Assembly (NCBI GenBank): GCA_016218915.1
Contig: JACRCQ010000042.1
Span: 1-64,000, forward strand
Source: Deltaproteobacteria bacterium
GTDB lineage: Bacteria > Myxococcota_A > Polyangia > Polyangiales > Polyangiaceae
Reading direction: 5' to 3'
Length of the DNA stretch: 64,000 nucleotides
Notes under the pieces: model-generated
The model's database searches: none
What the model saw: only the letters and a program-made list of their open reading frames with translations
What the model was told of the DNA's origin: nothing
Shown here: piece by piece, positions 33,163-42,327 of the stretch
How the letters are laid out: each line of letters begins with the position of its first letter
Position numbering within the stretch: the stretch's first letter is position 1
Program-made: the position numbers and the translations under genes

Positions 33163-34184
33163 TTTCCACCATCGCGGGTTCGATCCACTGCGGCGAAGAG
33201 CTCGCCGACCTGCTCTGCCGAGCTGGCGTCGATCACGCCGACCACCAGCTCGTCGCTCACCTTCACCCCTGCCCAGCCGCGCTCTGTGCGGCCGATTCCT
33301 GCATCGACTCCTGGGAGCCAACCCGACGCAAACCGCTGGCGTCCCTGTTGCGCTCGCGCTCCTGACGGATACCGGACGATGAAGAGCGCGGTTCTTGCCC
33401 CCTCGCCACCAGCATCGGCCTGGCCGTAGTGGGCAAGCACCCCCTCGGTATCATTGCCGAGGCCGAGCAGATCATCGGTCGGAAAGGGGTAGTGCGACCG
33501 GAGCAGCTGCCAGGTGTGGAAGTAGTGCACCTGGCTGGGGACCAGCCCTTTCGAGGGAAGAGACGCAACGATGCGAGGGATTTCCCCGGGGGTTTGAATG
33601 CGGTCCGCTACCGCCTTGCCCACGGCCTTCACAGCATCGCGTGCCTCTGGCGTGTTGGCGTAGGCAACCACGGAGACGTAATACCGGTCCTTCCAGAAGA
33701 ACACCGAGCTGCCGGCCAGCTCGGATTCACGTCCAAAGCCAGCGCTCGCTCCTTCGCGCATGTCGTGGTGGTACGCGCCAAAGGCGTCGTTCGACGAGCC
33801 CAGGTCGAACAGGTCCACGCTCAGCTCTGGCGCGCCGGGTCGCACGTAGTGCCGGCTCACCGCGGCTTTCAGGTTCAGCGCGAGCAGCACCTCTGCCCCG
33901 CCGTCGAGCAAATCGAAGATCGTGCGGCGATCGTAGTGACCGTCCTCGCCGCTGGGCCGGTTCTCGCCGACCTCGGGTGGCAGGAACTTCGCGAGCCCGC
34001 TCACGTCGCTCCCCGCACCGGCGCGCGCTCCGGGTGGGTTTGCGCCTGCTTCCGGAGGGCCGACGCGGTCCGGGGGCGCGGAGCGCTTGGAGTCGCACCC
34101 TGGCAGGCTCGCCGCGGCCAACAGGGCCAGGGCAGAAGCGCTGACGAAAGCTCGCCAGATCAGGCAGCAAGGGGCGCGTGGCAT
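33159..34184 (-). CDS. Lipoprotein of DUF6599-like family
   Basis: 341 aa from ATG at 34184; leader ends AAASLPGCDSK (lipobox). A Pro/Gly/Ala linker precedes a domain with FDLLDGGAEVLLALNLKAAV, LSVDLFDLGSSNDAFGAYHH and SSVFFWKDRYYVSVVAY, the 'DGgAe..l...f.....Y......l.vdi.dmgs..dAfG.y' pattern I associate with DUF6599. Reaction unknown. It is the first gene of a two-gene operon with the DUF362 protein; co-occurrence suggests a shared extracytoplasmic function. Confidence 0.75.
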   Translation of the reverse strand: MPRAPCCLIWRAFVSASALALLAAASLPGCDSKRSAPPDRVGPPEAGANPPGARAGAGSDVSGLAKFLPPEVGENRPSGEDGHYDRRTIFDLLDGGAEVLLALNLKAAVSRHYVRPGAPELSVDLFDLGSSNDAFGAYHHDMREGASAGFGRESELAGSSVFFWKDRYYVSVVAYANTPEARDAVKAVGKAVADRIQTPGEIPRIVASLPSKGLVPSQVHYFHTWQLLRSHYPFPTDDLLGLGNDTEGVLAHYGQADAGGEGARTALFIVRYPSGARAQQGRQRFASGWLPGVDAGIGRTERGWAGVKVSDELVVGVIDASSAEQVGELFAAVDRTRDGGK

Positions 34185-34328
34185 GGCGCCATGTTGCCAC
34201 GTTCTTGGTAACGCAGCCATGAGCGGGAACATCTGGCGCCGGGCGCTGTCTCTTCCCCCAGATTTCACACGCAGGCGAGGCGGCGATTCGTCTTTGATCA
34301 CGCCCCCAGCCTGGGAGTGGCGAACCCA

Positions 34329-34970
34329 ATGACAAGAAGCTCTCGTGTGCTCACGGGTGTTGCTGCCGCAGCCTTGCTTTCCGGTTGCGCAGCTCAGAAC
34401 GCCGCAAGTTCCGCGTCGACGGCTCGCGTGCCTGAGGCGTCGCAGACCCCCACGGTCGTGGCGGCCCACGTCGATCCGTCAGCGTCGGAGGCTTCCAGCT
34501 CCAAGGTTGGGCAATCCGAGACCGCAGCAGACGACGCGGCTCGATCGCAAGCTCAGACCTGGACAGGGTGCATGATTTCAAAAGCCGATCTCGAAGCAGA
34601 GACCAAGGAGCGCGCGACTCTCGCTCCGGCTGGTGGACAGATCCTGTTCCTCAACTGGGCAGATCCACGTCCAGGTCACTCGCAACGACTGACTCTGATC
34701 GTGGGTCTGGGCAATCTGCCTACGTCGACACAGCAGGTGCCGTTCAAGGGGCGCGCCACTCTTCACCAGGAGGGAGAGTTCGGAACGCTGGAGAGCGACA
34801 TCGTGGATGGCAAGATCAGCACAGGGACCCAGGGCTCTGGGTTCGAGGTCACAGTGACGGCGCGCGACAATCTGAAGAAGCGCCTCGAGTCTGATGGAGC
34901 CGGACGATTCTCCGTAGAAGTGCGGCGAGTGAAGCGCACCGACGAGTGCCGCAGCGCGACAACCGGATAG
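34329..34970 (+). CDS. Lipoprotein, function unknown
   Basis: 213 aa. ATG at 34329 (GGGAG 12 bases upstream; a GTG at 34317 is possible) begins MTRSSRVLTGVAAAALLSGC with lipobox LSGC. Residues 25-80 are an Ala/Ser linker. The mature domain (85-213) is mainly strands, with one Cys in WTGCMIS and one near the end (DECRS), probably paired. Divergent from the DUF6599-like gene, 144 bp between starts. Not recognised. Confidence 0.68.
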   Translation: MTRSSRVLTGVAAAALLSGCAAQNAASSASTARVPEASQTPTVVAAHVDPSASEASSSKVGQSETAADDAARSQAQTWTGCMISKADLEAETKERATLAPAGGQILFLNWADPRPGHSQRLTLIVGLGNLPTSTQQVPFKGRATLHQEGEFGTLESDIVDGKISTGTQGSGFEVTVTARDNLKKRLESDGAGRFSVEVRRVKRTDECRSATTG

Positions 34971-35068
34971 GTGCCGGGTGGCATGGGCAAGCCCGAAGGT
35001 CGTGGAAGCGTTGTGCAACGCAGGGCTTGCCCGTGGAGCAGGGCGTTGTTCCCTGCTAGCATGACGCC

Positions 35069-36190
35069 GTGCTCGAGAGCTTCGCCCTACGCATCAGCGT
35101 TGACTGTCGCGCCTGTCGGATTTCGATTCCGCTGAACGGGATCGTGTCGAGCGCGACCTGCTACCACTGCGGGGAAGTGAACCGCTTCGACCCGGCTTTC
35201 TGGTCGAAAGCGCTCCCTGCCCAAGGCTTCGCCCATGTGCTGGGCAACGTGCAGGTGCCTGACGCGCAGGCGGGCGCGAGCCCAGCCGGGGGACCGACGG
35301 ACTTCGTCGCCTACCTCGAAAGGCTGACCGACGACCGGACCATCTCCGCCGCAGCCCTCGAATCGGAACGACTGGCCATCGGGCTGCGGGTCGAGTGTTG
35401 GCGTGGCGCTCCGGAGTGCCAGCAGTGTCACCGCGGCAAGGTCGGTGCCGAACGGCTTGCGGAGTTCGCGTCCCGAGGCTCCTGCGCCTGTCCGGAGTGC
35501 GGCACGCAGATACCTGTGCGCCCTGCAGATCCGGTCTGCTTCGGGATCAACACCGGAGCGCGCTTCGTGGTCAACGAGCAGGCTCCCTCGGCATCCGGGC
35601 AGTCGCTGCAGCGGCGCACGAAGCCGGTGGCGTTCCAGTGCGTGTCCTGCGGCGCCGGGCTGCGGGTCGACGGCGCAAAGCGGATGGTCGGCTGCGAGTT
35701 CTGCAACGTCGACAACTACCTGCCTGACGGGCTGTGGCAGATGTTGAATCCGGTTCCCAAGCCAGAGACGTTCTTCCTGATCTGCGAGTACGAGAACGCG
35801 GCCGAGCGCGCAGCACGCGCCAGCGCCGAGGAGCTGGTGGCTTTTGCGCAAGACCCCTCGCCTGAGGTGCGTCGCGCTGTTGCAGCCAACCCGGCCACTC
35901 CGGCTACGGTGCTCCAGAAGCTGTCGTTCGACCGCGAGCGCATGGTGCTCGAGGGGCTTGCGATGAACCCTGCCCTTCCGGCGTCGATCGTGGATCAGAT
36001 GGCGACCTCGGACGACATCGAGTTCCAGCTCCTGGCGGTTCAGCATCCGAAGCTCTCGCTCGATCAGCTGGAGAAGCTGGAGCACCACCGCGACGGGCGG
36101 GTGAGCAAGGTAGCGCGAGACCGCATCGAGTGGCTGCGCTCGCAGGGTGTGAAAGTGGGTGGCGGCTTCTTGAGCAAGCTCTTCCGATGA
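35069..36190 (+). CDS. Cytoplasmic zinc-ribbon protein with C-terminal leucine-rich variant (LRV) repeats
   Basis: 373 aa from GTG at 35069. Three Cys4-type ribbons are visible: CRACRIS...CYHCGE (12-35), CQQCHR...CACPECG (114-147) and CVSCGAG...CEFCNVD (190-214). From about 255 the sequence becomes tandem LRV/HEAT-like repeats: FAQDPSPEVRRAVAANPATP, then MNPALPASIVDQMATSDD and VQHPKLSLDQLEKLEHHRDG. LRV proteins in other bacteria pair such repeats with Fe-S or metal-binding N-termini. No signal peptide. Role unknown; probably a scaffold for protein or nucleic-acid binding. Confidence 0.78.
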   Translation: MLESFALRISVDCRACRISIPLNGIVSSATCYHCGEVNRFDPAFWSKALPAQGFAHVLGNVQVPDAQAGASPAGGPTDFVAYLERLTDDRTISAAALESERLAIGLRVECWRGAPECQQCHRGKVGAERLAEFASRGSCACPECGTQIPVRPADPVCFGINTGARFVVNEQAPSASGQSLQRRTKPVAFQCVSCGAGLRVDGAKRMVGCEFCNVDNYLPDGLWQMLNPVPKPETFFLICEYENAAERAARASAEELVAFAQDPSPEVRRAVAANPATPATVLQKLSFDRERMVLEGLAMNPALPASIVDQMATSDDIEFQLLAVQHPKLSLDQLEKLEHHRDGRVSKVARDRIEWLRSQGVKVGGGFLSKLFR

Positions 36191-36283
36191 ACAACTGTCC
36201 TGACGCGAGCGGGGCCTGATACTTTCACACCGTTTTCACACCCGATTCAACGCGTGCTCAAGGCGCAGTGCCAGGGTGCTGGC

Positions 36284-38596
36284 ATGCCAACGCATCCTCA
36301 ACCCAGGACTACGTTCACAAGATTGACGCCCATAGCCGCCCTTGTTGCTCTCATGGGGGCTGGCTGCGGAGCGCCTCCGACACCGCACGCGCTGCCGACA
36401 CCGCCCAAGGCGACCGCGATCGTCGCACCGCCCTGCGTCCCAGTCGCACAGGAGGCGTTCTCAGTCTCCTCTGACGTGCCGTCGTACTTCGAGGCGAGCG
36501 TTGATGTCGGTGAGGATGGCAATGGCTACGCCCTGTTCACCACCCAGTCCGTCGGCGATCAGGCGCTGTCAGCCACGCGGATCGTTGGCCGCGCGTTCGA
36601 TTTGCGAAGTCGCACCCTCGGACCGGTATCCATCATCGACGAGCGGGGCGCCGGGCTTCCGCAGGTCGTTGCCGGCAAGGGACGCTTCGCGCTGGCATGG
36701 CTCTCCGGCGGCACGAAAGGCCGCGTTGTCAAGGCGAACGGCCAACTCGGTCCTGTGCTGACCCTGGGCCCGGAAGAGCGCGGCGTGCTGGCCCGGTCTG
36801 GCAACGGATTCTCCCTCACCAGCGTCACGACAAACCGCGACGCGTGCGAATTGCGGCGAAGCCTCCTCGACGCATCCCTCGTCCCCAAGGGAGAACCAGA
36901 GACGTTGAGTCGCCTCGCCCAGTCCAACTTCCAGTGTCTGCACGCGGCAGCCGTAGCAGATCACACCACGGCAAAGGGGCACTTCAGCGTGTATCGGACC
37001 GAGGACTTCAAGACGCTCGTGCGCTTGCCCACCGGCCAGACCCGCGAAGTTCCCGAGGCCGGGTCGTTCACGTCGCTCGAGGTCCAGGACCGCGTGCTCA
37101 GCGCGTGGTTGTCAGGCTCAGCGCAAGCGCAAACGCTCCACGTGGGCTGGCTCGGCGAACCGGAGCTCGCGCGCACCGCCGTCCCTGCCGATTGGCGCGG
37201 GTGGCAAATGGCAATCGCAGCGCTCGGCACCGACGCGGTCGTCGTCGACGAGCGTCTTCAGGGGCGTCTTCTGCGCGGACGCGAACTCGGCGCGCCTGTG
37301 CCTCTCGCGCACGAAGGGACCAACCCTCACGCGCTCTCCGGCGATCTGCTCGCCTGGACCTCCAACCTCCGCGACCGCAGCGAGTTCGTCATTGCCAAGC
37401 TCACCTGCACCGCGCTGCCAGGGCCATCTGCGATCGTCATGCCGCTGGCGCAAGAGGCTACACCTGCGCCCGCTGATGCGCCTGCCGCGTGCCGACTCCG
37501 CCTCGACAAGGAAGTCACACTCACCGGCAAAGGAGCAAAGGCCATGGACCGTTCTCAAGCCCCGTCGCTCTCGGTGGCCGAAGGCACGGTGTGGGTGGCC
37601 TGGAGCGACTTTGTGAGCACTGGCAAGCCCCGCCTGAGCATGAACATCGAGCGCTACGATGCGGCGACGGGCAAGCCCCTGGGCTCACGGATCCCCTTCG
37701 AGCCTGGCACCGGAATCGACGTCGCTCCGGTCATCCTCGGCACGACGCGCAGCACGGCTGAGCTTGTGTCGACGACATGGGGAGGGACGTCTCAGCTACC
37801 GCAGTGGACGAGCCGTGCCGTGGACTCGACGCATGCGGGTCCTGCAACTGCGCTCTTCGATCCGCTGGCCCGGATCACCCGGCCCACGCTCGCGCTCGAT
37901 GCCAAACCGCTGCTGCTCTGGCATGGTGGAGACGGCGGCGCGCTGCGCGTTCGACGGCTGAGCCAGGGAGCTTCGACACTCACGTTGGCCGAGTGGGGCA
38001 CCAGTGGCCCCATCCGCGCGCTCGCGTACCAGGGGGACTTCATCGTGGCGTGGCGCGGAGAGCTCGCTTCGTCGCTGAGCGACATAGGACGAGGAATCTC
38101 CTTCGCGCGCATCACGTTCGATGGCAACCAGGACCCGCGCATCGTGTGGCGTGGATCCGCGCATCCTGACCTTGTGATCGGGGATCTCGGCGAGCTTGTC
38201 GTGCTCCGGGATCACGACGTCATCCTCCCGCTGCCACACCTCACAGACGATGCATCGCTGTTCGCACGCGTGTCGCTCGATGGGGCAATCGAGCCTGACC
38301 TCGTGGTTCCGGCGCGAGGTTTCGCGGCTGCTGCCGACGACTCCGGAGTCGCGGTGATCGACGCTGGCGCCAGGCAGTTCTGCGTGAAGCTCTTTGATCA
38401 CGAGGCCCGGCCAAGAGGCGAGCCTGCGTGCTTTGCGACGCGCACGTCATTCGTGGGTGGCGCAATCTCTGCGCGATGGGTGGGCCAGGACTTGTGGCTC
38501 GCATCGACCGAGGCGCCGGACGAGCCCGCGCGCGGCGGAAGTCCCAATCTCCCCGCGGACATCGTGCGTCTGCGCCGACTTGTTTGTGCGAAGTGA
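36284..38596 (+). CDS. Large propeller-like lipoprotein
   Basis: 770 aa from ATG at 36284 (GTG at 36254 also in frame). The leader ends ALVALMGAGCGAP (lipobox GAGC). The whole mature chain is beta-rich with recurring (V/F)A(W/L)..G and VVA..G/W.G units (VVAGKGRFALAWLSGGTKGR, LWHGGDGGALRVRRLSQGAS), consistent with one or two large beta-propellers. Two Cys-containing loops (CTALPGPS, AACRLRL) may be joined. No catalytic motif. A G/C-rich repeat follows the stop and separates it from the Cys-repeat protein gene. Confidence 0.75.
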   Translation: MPTHPQPRTTFTRLTPIAALVALMGAGCGAPPTPHALPTPPKATAIVAPPCVPVAQEAFSVSSDVPSYFEASVDVGEDGNGYALFTTQSVGDQALSATRIVGRAFDLRSRTLGPVSIIDERGAGLPQVVAGKGRFALAWLSGGTKGRVVKANGQLGPVLTLGPEERGVLARSGNGFSLTSVTTNRDACELRRSLLDASLVPKGEPETLSRLAQSNFQCLHAAAVADHTTAKGHFSVYRTEDFKTLVRLPTGQTREVPEAGSFTSLEVQDRVLSAWLSGSAQAQTLHVGWLGEPELARTAVPADWRGWQMAIAALGTDAVVVDERLQGRLLRGRELGAPVPLAHEGTNPHALSGDLLAWTSNLRDRSEFVIAKLTCTALPGPSAIVMPLAQEATPAPADAPAACRLRLDKEVTLTGKGAKAMDRSQAPSLSVAEGTVWVAWSDFVSTGKPRLSMNIERYDAATGKPLGSRIPFEPGTGIDVAPVILGTTRSTAELVSTTWGGTSQLPQWTSRAVDSTHAGPATALFDPLARITRPTLALDAKPLLLWHGGDGGALRVRRLSQGASTLTLAEWGTSGPIRALAYQGDFIVAWRGELASSLSDIGRGISFARITFDGNQDPRIVWRGSAHPDLVIGDLGELVVLRDHDVILPLPHLTDDASLFARVSLDGAIEPDLVVPARGFAAAADDSGVAVIDAGARQFCVKLFDHEARPRGEPACFATRTSFVGGAISARWVGQDLWLASTEAPDEPARGGSPNLPADIVRLRRLVCAK

Positions 38597-38610
38597 GTAT
38601 TCGTCTCTGT

Positions 38611-38670
38611 TCCCTTGCCCCTGCCCTTGCCCTTGCCCCTGCCCTTGCCCTTTCCCATTCCCTGCCCCCA
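38611..38670 (-). repeat. G-rich tandem repeat (C-rich on the + strand)
   Basis: The + strand reads CCCTTGCCCCTGCCCTTGCC and continues in the same rhythm for about 60 bp. On the minus strand this is GGGCAAGGGCAGGGG, the same word as the arrays at 28182 and 31281 but in opposite orientation relative to the flanking + strand genes. It begins 15 bp after the stop of the propeller lipoprotein. Confidence 0.85.
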
Positions 38671-38761
38671 ACGCCCTTCTCCTCGTTGTGCCTTGACGCC
38701 CAGCCCCTTTCCTGGCCTCATGAAAAGATCGGCTGCCTCTTGGGCTCAGAAGGAGACCACC

Positions 38762-41497
38762 ATGCGAACCAGAGCTTGGGTGTCGTGGATCATCGCCAGC
38801 GCCTTGTGGTGCGGCGCAGTCAGCTGCTCCGGAAGCGAAGAGGCAGCCCCGAAAAAGCCCTTCATCCTGGAGGGCGACGTCTACGTGGTGAAGGACACCA
38901 ACGGCATCACGGTCGAGAAGGATCGCCTCGTGCTCACCGCGGATACCCACTCCGAGGTGCTTGGCCTCAAGGCCTACACCCACATCGTGGGCGACCGTCA
39001 GACCACGCACACCGGCGGCAATCCCAACGGCTTCCTTCGCCAGGTCAAGTCGGTCTCCCAGCAGGGCGACAAGATCATCGTCACCACCCTCGACGCCTAC
39101 CTCACCAACATCATCAAGCAGGGAGAGCTGCGTTTCGTGGTGCAGCCCGACAAGGGGACCACGGTCAAGAACTCCCCCTGGTCCCCGGGCTACCAGCCGC
39201 AGGACGTCTACAACGGCCCTGAGATCGGCTTCCCGGAGATCAAGCTCGGCGATGTGAAGCTCGGCAGCTACTCCGGCCAGTGGCCGGTCAAGATCAAGGG
39301 CAACACCGTCCAGCTCAACGTCTCGGCCGAAGCCAAAGGCGAGCTCACCGGCAAGCTCGTCTTCAGCCCGTCCGTCGACATCGGCTTTGATATCACCGAC
39401 TTCAAGCTCAACGAGTTCCACACGGTCTTCATCGGCGACACCGAGATCTCCCTGACCGGCAAGCTCTTCGGCAAGGTCTCCGTGGGGCTCGGAAGCCCGA
39501 ACGAGGACCCGCTGAGCCCACCGGACGGCTCGCCCCTGGCTGTGCTCATGCAAGGCGCAACCGACGCGCAGCGCAACGAGTATCTCAAGGCGCTCAAAGA
39601 CGCGGCCAAGAAGAGCTCGTTCGAGATCCCGCTCTGGTCCAACACCTACCAGCTACCGACCGTGTGGATCCCGGTCACCCCTCCGATCCCCATCGTGACC
39701 GGGCTCAACGTAGACCTGAAGCTCGAGTGTCCGGTCCAAGTGTCGGCGAACATCACGCTCGAAGCGGGCGCAAAGGTCACGGGCCAGACCAAGCTCGGTG
39801 CGAGGTACACCAACTACAACGGCGACGAGAAGTGGGACGGCGTGTCGGAGCGCACGCTGACCTCGGAGCCGATCGGACCGAACATCACCGGCGGCGCAGG
39901 GATCGAGTTCGGCTGCTCGATCAAGCCTTCGCTCGCGCTGATCTTCTACGGCCTCGCTGGGCCCACGCTCTGGGCTTCTGCAGGGACCACGGTCGGGTTG
40001 GGGATCGAGCAGACGTGCGACGGCGCGAACTCCTATCCCACCACCTCGTTGTACGGCAAGGTCACCAGCGTCGTTGAAGCTGGAGTGGGTGCCAAGTTCG
40101 GACTCTTCCTTCCAGGCATCAACATCGAGCTCGCCAAGAAAGAGCTCTCCCTGTTCAAGTGGGAGAAGGACATCGTCAGCGTCAGCCAGGCGCTTCCTGG
40201 CGTAAAGATCGGCATGTGCGCGAACGGCTGCGCGGATCCGCCGCCGTGCACGCTTGGGCAGACCGAGTGCACCGATACGAACAAGGTGAACGTCTGCGAA
40301 GGAAATGCGGGGAACTGCGCGGAATGGAAGTCGCATGACTGCAAGACGTCCACAGCGTGCTACGCGGACATGCACCTGTGCGTGTGCGGCACCGAGTGCG
40401 CGCTCGGCGACGTGGCCTGCATCAACCCAGGAAACGTGAACGTCTGCGAGCAGGATGCCGCAGGCTGCAAGGCGATGGTGGCGCGTCCGTGCAAGACCGC
40501 GGACGTCTGCTACACGGACCCCCAGAAGTGCGCAGACGGCGGCAGCACCGGAACCTGCACGCCGGGCCAGAAGCGCTGCAACACGGGCAATAACGGCGTC
40601 GAGACGTGCAACACGTCAGGAACGGCTTGGACCCAGACCGAGTCCTGCTCGGTCACCTGCTCTGCCGGCGTGTGCACGACGGGCCTGCCTGATTGCGGCT
40701 CCGGGCTCAATTGTCAGGCTTCCCCGGTCACAGGCGCCACGCACTGCGTGCAGCCAGGCACGCAGAACGAGGGGTGGTGCTGCGCATCCGGGCAGACGAT
40801 CAGCAATGGTGCTTGCGTGGGCTCTCCCCCCAGCTGCGCGACCGGGCTCGATTGCTCGGCAAGCGCGGTCACCGGAGCTGCCGCGTGCATGTCCGGCACC
40901 CAGCTCGTCTACTGCTGCCCTGCAGGCAAGATGATCAACAACGGCGCCTGCATCAACACGCCGCCCAACTGCGCCAGCGGGCTCGAATGCGCTGCCAACC
41001 AGATCAGCGGCTCGACCGCGTGCATGTCCGGCACGCAGCTCGCCTACTGCTGCGCGAGCGGCAAGGTCATCAGCAACGGCGCGTGCGCTGATCCTCCGCC
41101 TCCAGCGTGCGGGAGCGGGCTGGATTGCTCGGCGAGCGCTGTTACCGGAGGCACTGCGTGCATGTCCGGCACCCAGCTCGTGTACTGCTGCGCTGCGGGC
41201 AAGATGATCAACAACGGCGTGTGCATCAACACCCCGCCCAATTGCGGCACCGGGCTCGCTTGTGCGGCGAACCAGATCAGCGGCTCGACCGCGTGCATGT
41301 CCGGCACGCAGCTCGCCTACTGCTGCGCGAGCGGCAAGATCATCTACAATGGCGCCTGCTACACGCCGCCGACGTGCGGCACAGGGCTGAGCTGCGCAGC
41401 GAACCAGATCACCGGCGCAGCGCCATGCATGTCCGGCACGCAGCTCGTGTACTGCTGCCCGTCGGGCAAGGTCATTTCGGGAGGCGTTTGCCAGTAG
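38762..41497 (+). CDS. 911-aa exported protein with six tandem six-cysteine repeats
   Basis: ATG at 38762 has AAGGAG seven bases upstream; a leader ending GAVSCSGSE makes a lipoprotein likely. Residues 30-500 are a beta-rich domain without recognised motif. From about 500 to 640 there are two Cys-rich modules of the CTLGQTECTDTNKVNVCEGN type. Residues 645-911 are six repeats of about 44 residues with pattern C-x5-C-x10-C-x8-CC-x10-C (example: CGTGLACAANQISGS ... CMSGTQLAYCC), each probably closed by three disulphides. The repeats are nearly identical at DNA level (about 132-bp units), so copy number may vary. Surface or spore-coat role is inference only. Confidence 0.82.
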   Translation: MRTRAWVSWIIASALWCGAVSCSGSEEAAPKKPFILEGDVYVVKDTNGITVEKDRLVLTADTHSEVLGLKAYTHIVGDRQTTHTGGNPNGFLRQVKSVSQQGDKIIVTTLDAYLTNIIKQGELRFVVQPDKGTTVKNSPWSPGYQPQDVYNGPEIGFPEIKLGDVKLGSYSGQWPVKIKGNTVQLNVSAEAKGELTGKLVFSPSVDIGFDITDFKLNEFHTVFIGDTEISLTGKLFGKVSVGLGSPNEDPLSPPDGSPLAVLMQGATDAQRNEYLKALKDAAKKSSFEIPLWSNTYQLPTVWIPVTPPIPIVTGLNVDLKLECPVQVSANITLEAGAKVTGQTKLGARYTNYNGDEKWDGVSERTLTSEPIGPNITGGAGIEFGCSIKPSLALIFYGLAGPTLWASAGTTVGLGIEQTCDGANSYPTTSLYGKVTSVVEAGVGAKFGLFLPGINIELAKKELSLFKWEKDIVSVSQALPGVKIGMCANGCADPPPCTLGQTECTDTNKVNVCEGNAGNCAEWKSHDCKTSTACYADMHLCVCGTECALGDVACINPGNVNVCEQDAAGCKAMVARPCKTADVCYTDPQKCADGGSTGTCTPGQKRCNTGNNGVETCNTSGTAWTQTESCSVTCSAGVCTTGLPDCGSGLNCQASPVTGATHCVQPGTQNEGWCCASGQTISNGACVGSPPSCATGLDCSASAVTGAAACMSGTQLVYCCPAGKMINNGACINTPPNCASGLECAANQISGSTACMSGTQLAYCCASGKVISNGACADPPPPACGSGLDCSASAVTGGTACMSGTQLVYCCAAGKMINNGVCINTPPNCGTGLACAANQISGSTACMSGTQLAYCCASGKIIYNGACYTPPTCGTGLSCAANQITGAAPCMSGTQLVYCCPSGKVISGGVCQ

Positions 41498-41504
41498 GCC
41501 TTTC

Positions 41505-41541
41505 AACGCGCAAAATCCCGGGGTCGCCGGGGGTTTGCGTT
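41505..41541. terminator. Candidate bidirectional terminator hairpin
   Basis: An inverted repeat lies between two convergent genes: the left arm CGCAAAATCCCGG (about 41510-41522) pairs with CCGGGGGTTTGCG (about 41527-41539) with two mismatches around a short GTCG loop. Its position 8 bp after the stop of the 911-aa protein gene supports a termination role. There is no T tract. A second small hairpin (GCGCGCC/GGCGCGC) is at about 41581-41597. Confidence 0.5.
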
Positions 41542-41613
41542 GGTTGGACAAGACGCGGCTGATGCCGCGTTGAGCGCAGGCGCGCCGGTGGCGCGCCGCT
41601 AACCACACCTGCT

Positions 41614-42195
41614 TCACTGCGTGCGGTAGTCGCCCTGGAGCGAGCCGGTCACGGCAGCGCCTGGGCACGTGGCGCCGGACGAAAGCTTGGAGAGGTTGAA
41701 CACGTAGAGGCGCTCACCGACGCCGACTTCGAACATGGCAAAGCTGCCGGTGTCCACGCAGAACTGCTTGCCTGCGCTGGCTCCTTCGACCGGCATCTTG
41801 AGGGTGCCTGTGGCCGGAGTGCTGGATCCGTTCGGCAGCAGGCCGGTCCATTGCAGGTGCACCTTGCCCTCGGTTCCGAACTCCACGTCCATGGTGGAGG
41901 GAGAGGACGCCTGATCCATCGTGTGCCAGCTCATGGGAAAGCAGCCGTCGGCCTTGGTGCCATCGAGGGCTCCGACCAAGGCCACGGAACTTTGGACGCA
42001 GGCAGCATTCAGGGGCGGGGGCACGTCCTGCGGGGTGATTTCGGGCGAGGCGGCATCTGGCGGCGACCAATGGGGCCACTCGCCGCCGTCGTCGTTGAAG
42101 TTGAGGTCATCGTAGGCGAGCAGCCCGGAGCAGCCCAGGGTGCAGCAAGCGATCATCGCTGCGAGCGGAACGGCATTGCAGGCAGAAGCACGCAT
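41614..42195 (-). CDS. Lipoprotein, function unknown
   Basis: 193 aa, ATG start, leader ends CCTLGCSGLL (lipobox). The mature chain has an acidic Asp/Pro linker (DDGGEWPHWSPPDAASPEI) and a small domain with four Cys (NAACVQSS, DGCFPMSW, KQFCVDTG, SGATCPGAA). The strand-rich pattern SPSTMDVEFGTEGKVHLQW suggests a beta-sandwich. Converges with the 911-aa gene. Not recognised. Confidence 0.68.
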   Translation of the reverse strand: MRASACNAVPLAAMIACCTLGCSGLLAYDDLNFNDDGGEWPHWSPPDAASPEITPQDVPPPLNAACVQSSVALVGALDGTKADGCFPMSWHTMDQASSPSTMDVEFGTEGKVHLQWTGLLPNGSSTPATGTLKMPVEGASAGKQFCVDTGSFAMFEVGVGERLYVFNLSKLSSGATCPGAAVTGSLQGDYRTQ

Positions 42196-42327
42196 TCATC
42201 GTGAAGATAGCGCATCTTCGGGGGCGGCGGAGCCACATTTCCCTGGCGGTGGGCGCATCATCCGCGCGAGGGTGCTGGCGCGTTGGCCGGGCATGTCGTG
42301 CCGGTAACGGCCGCGCAAGGCCCTTGC

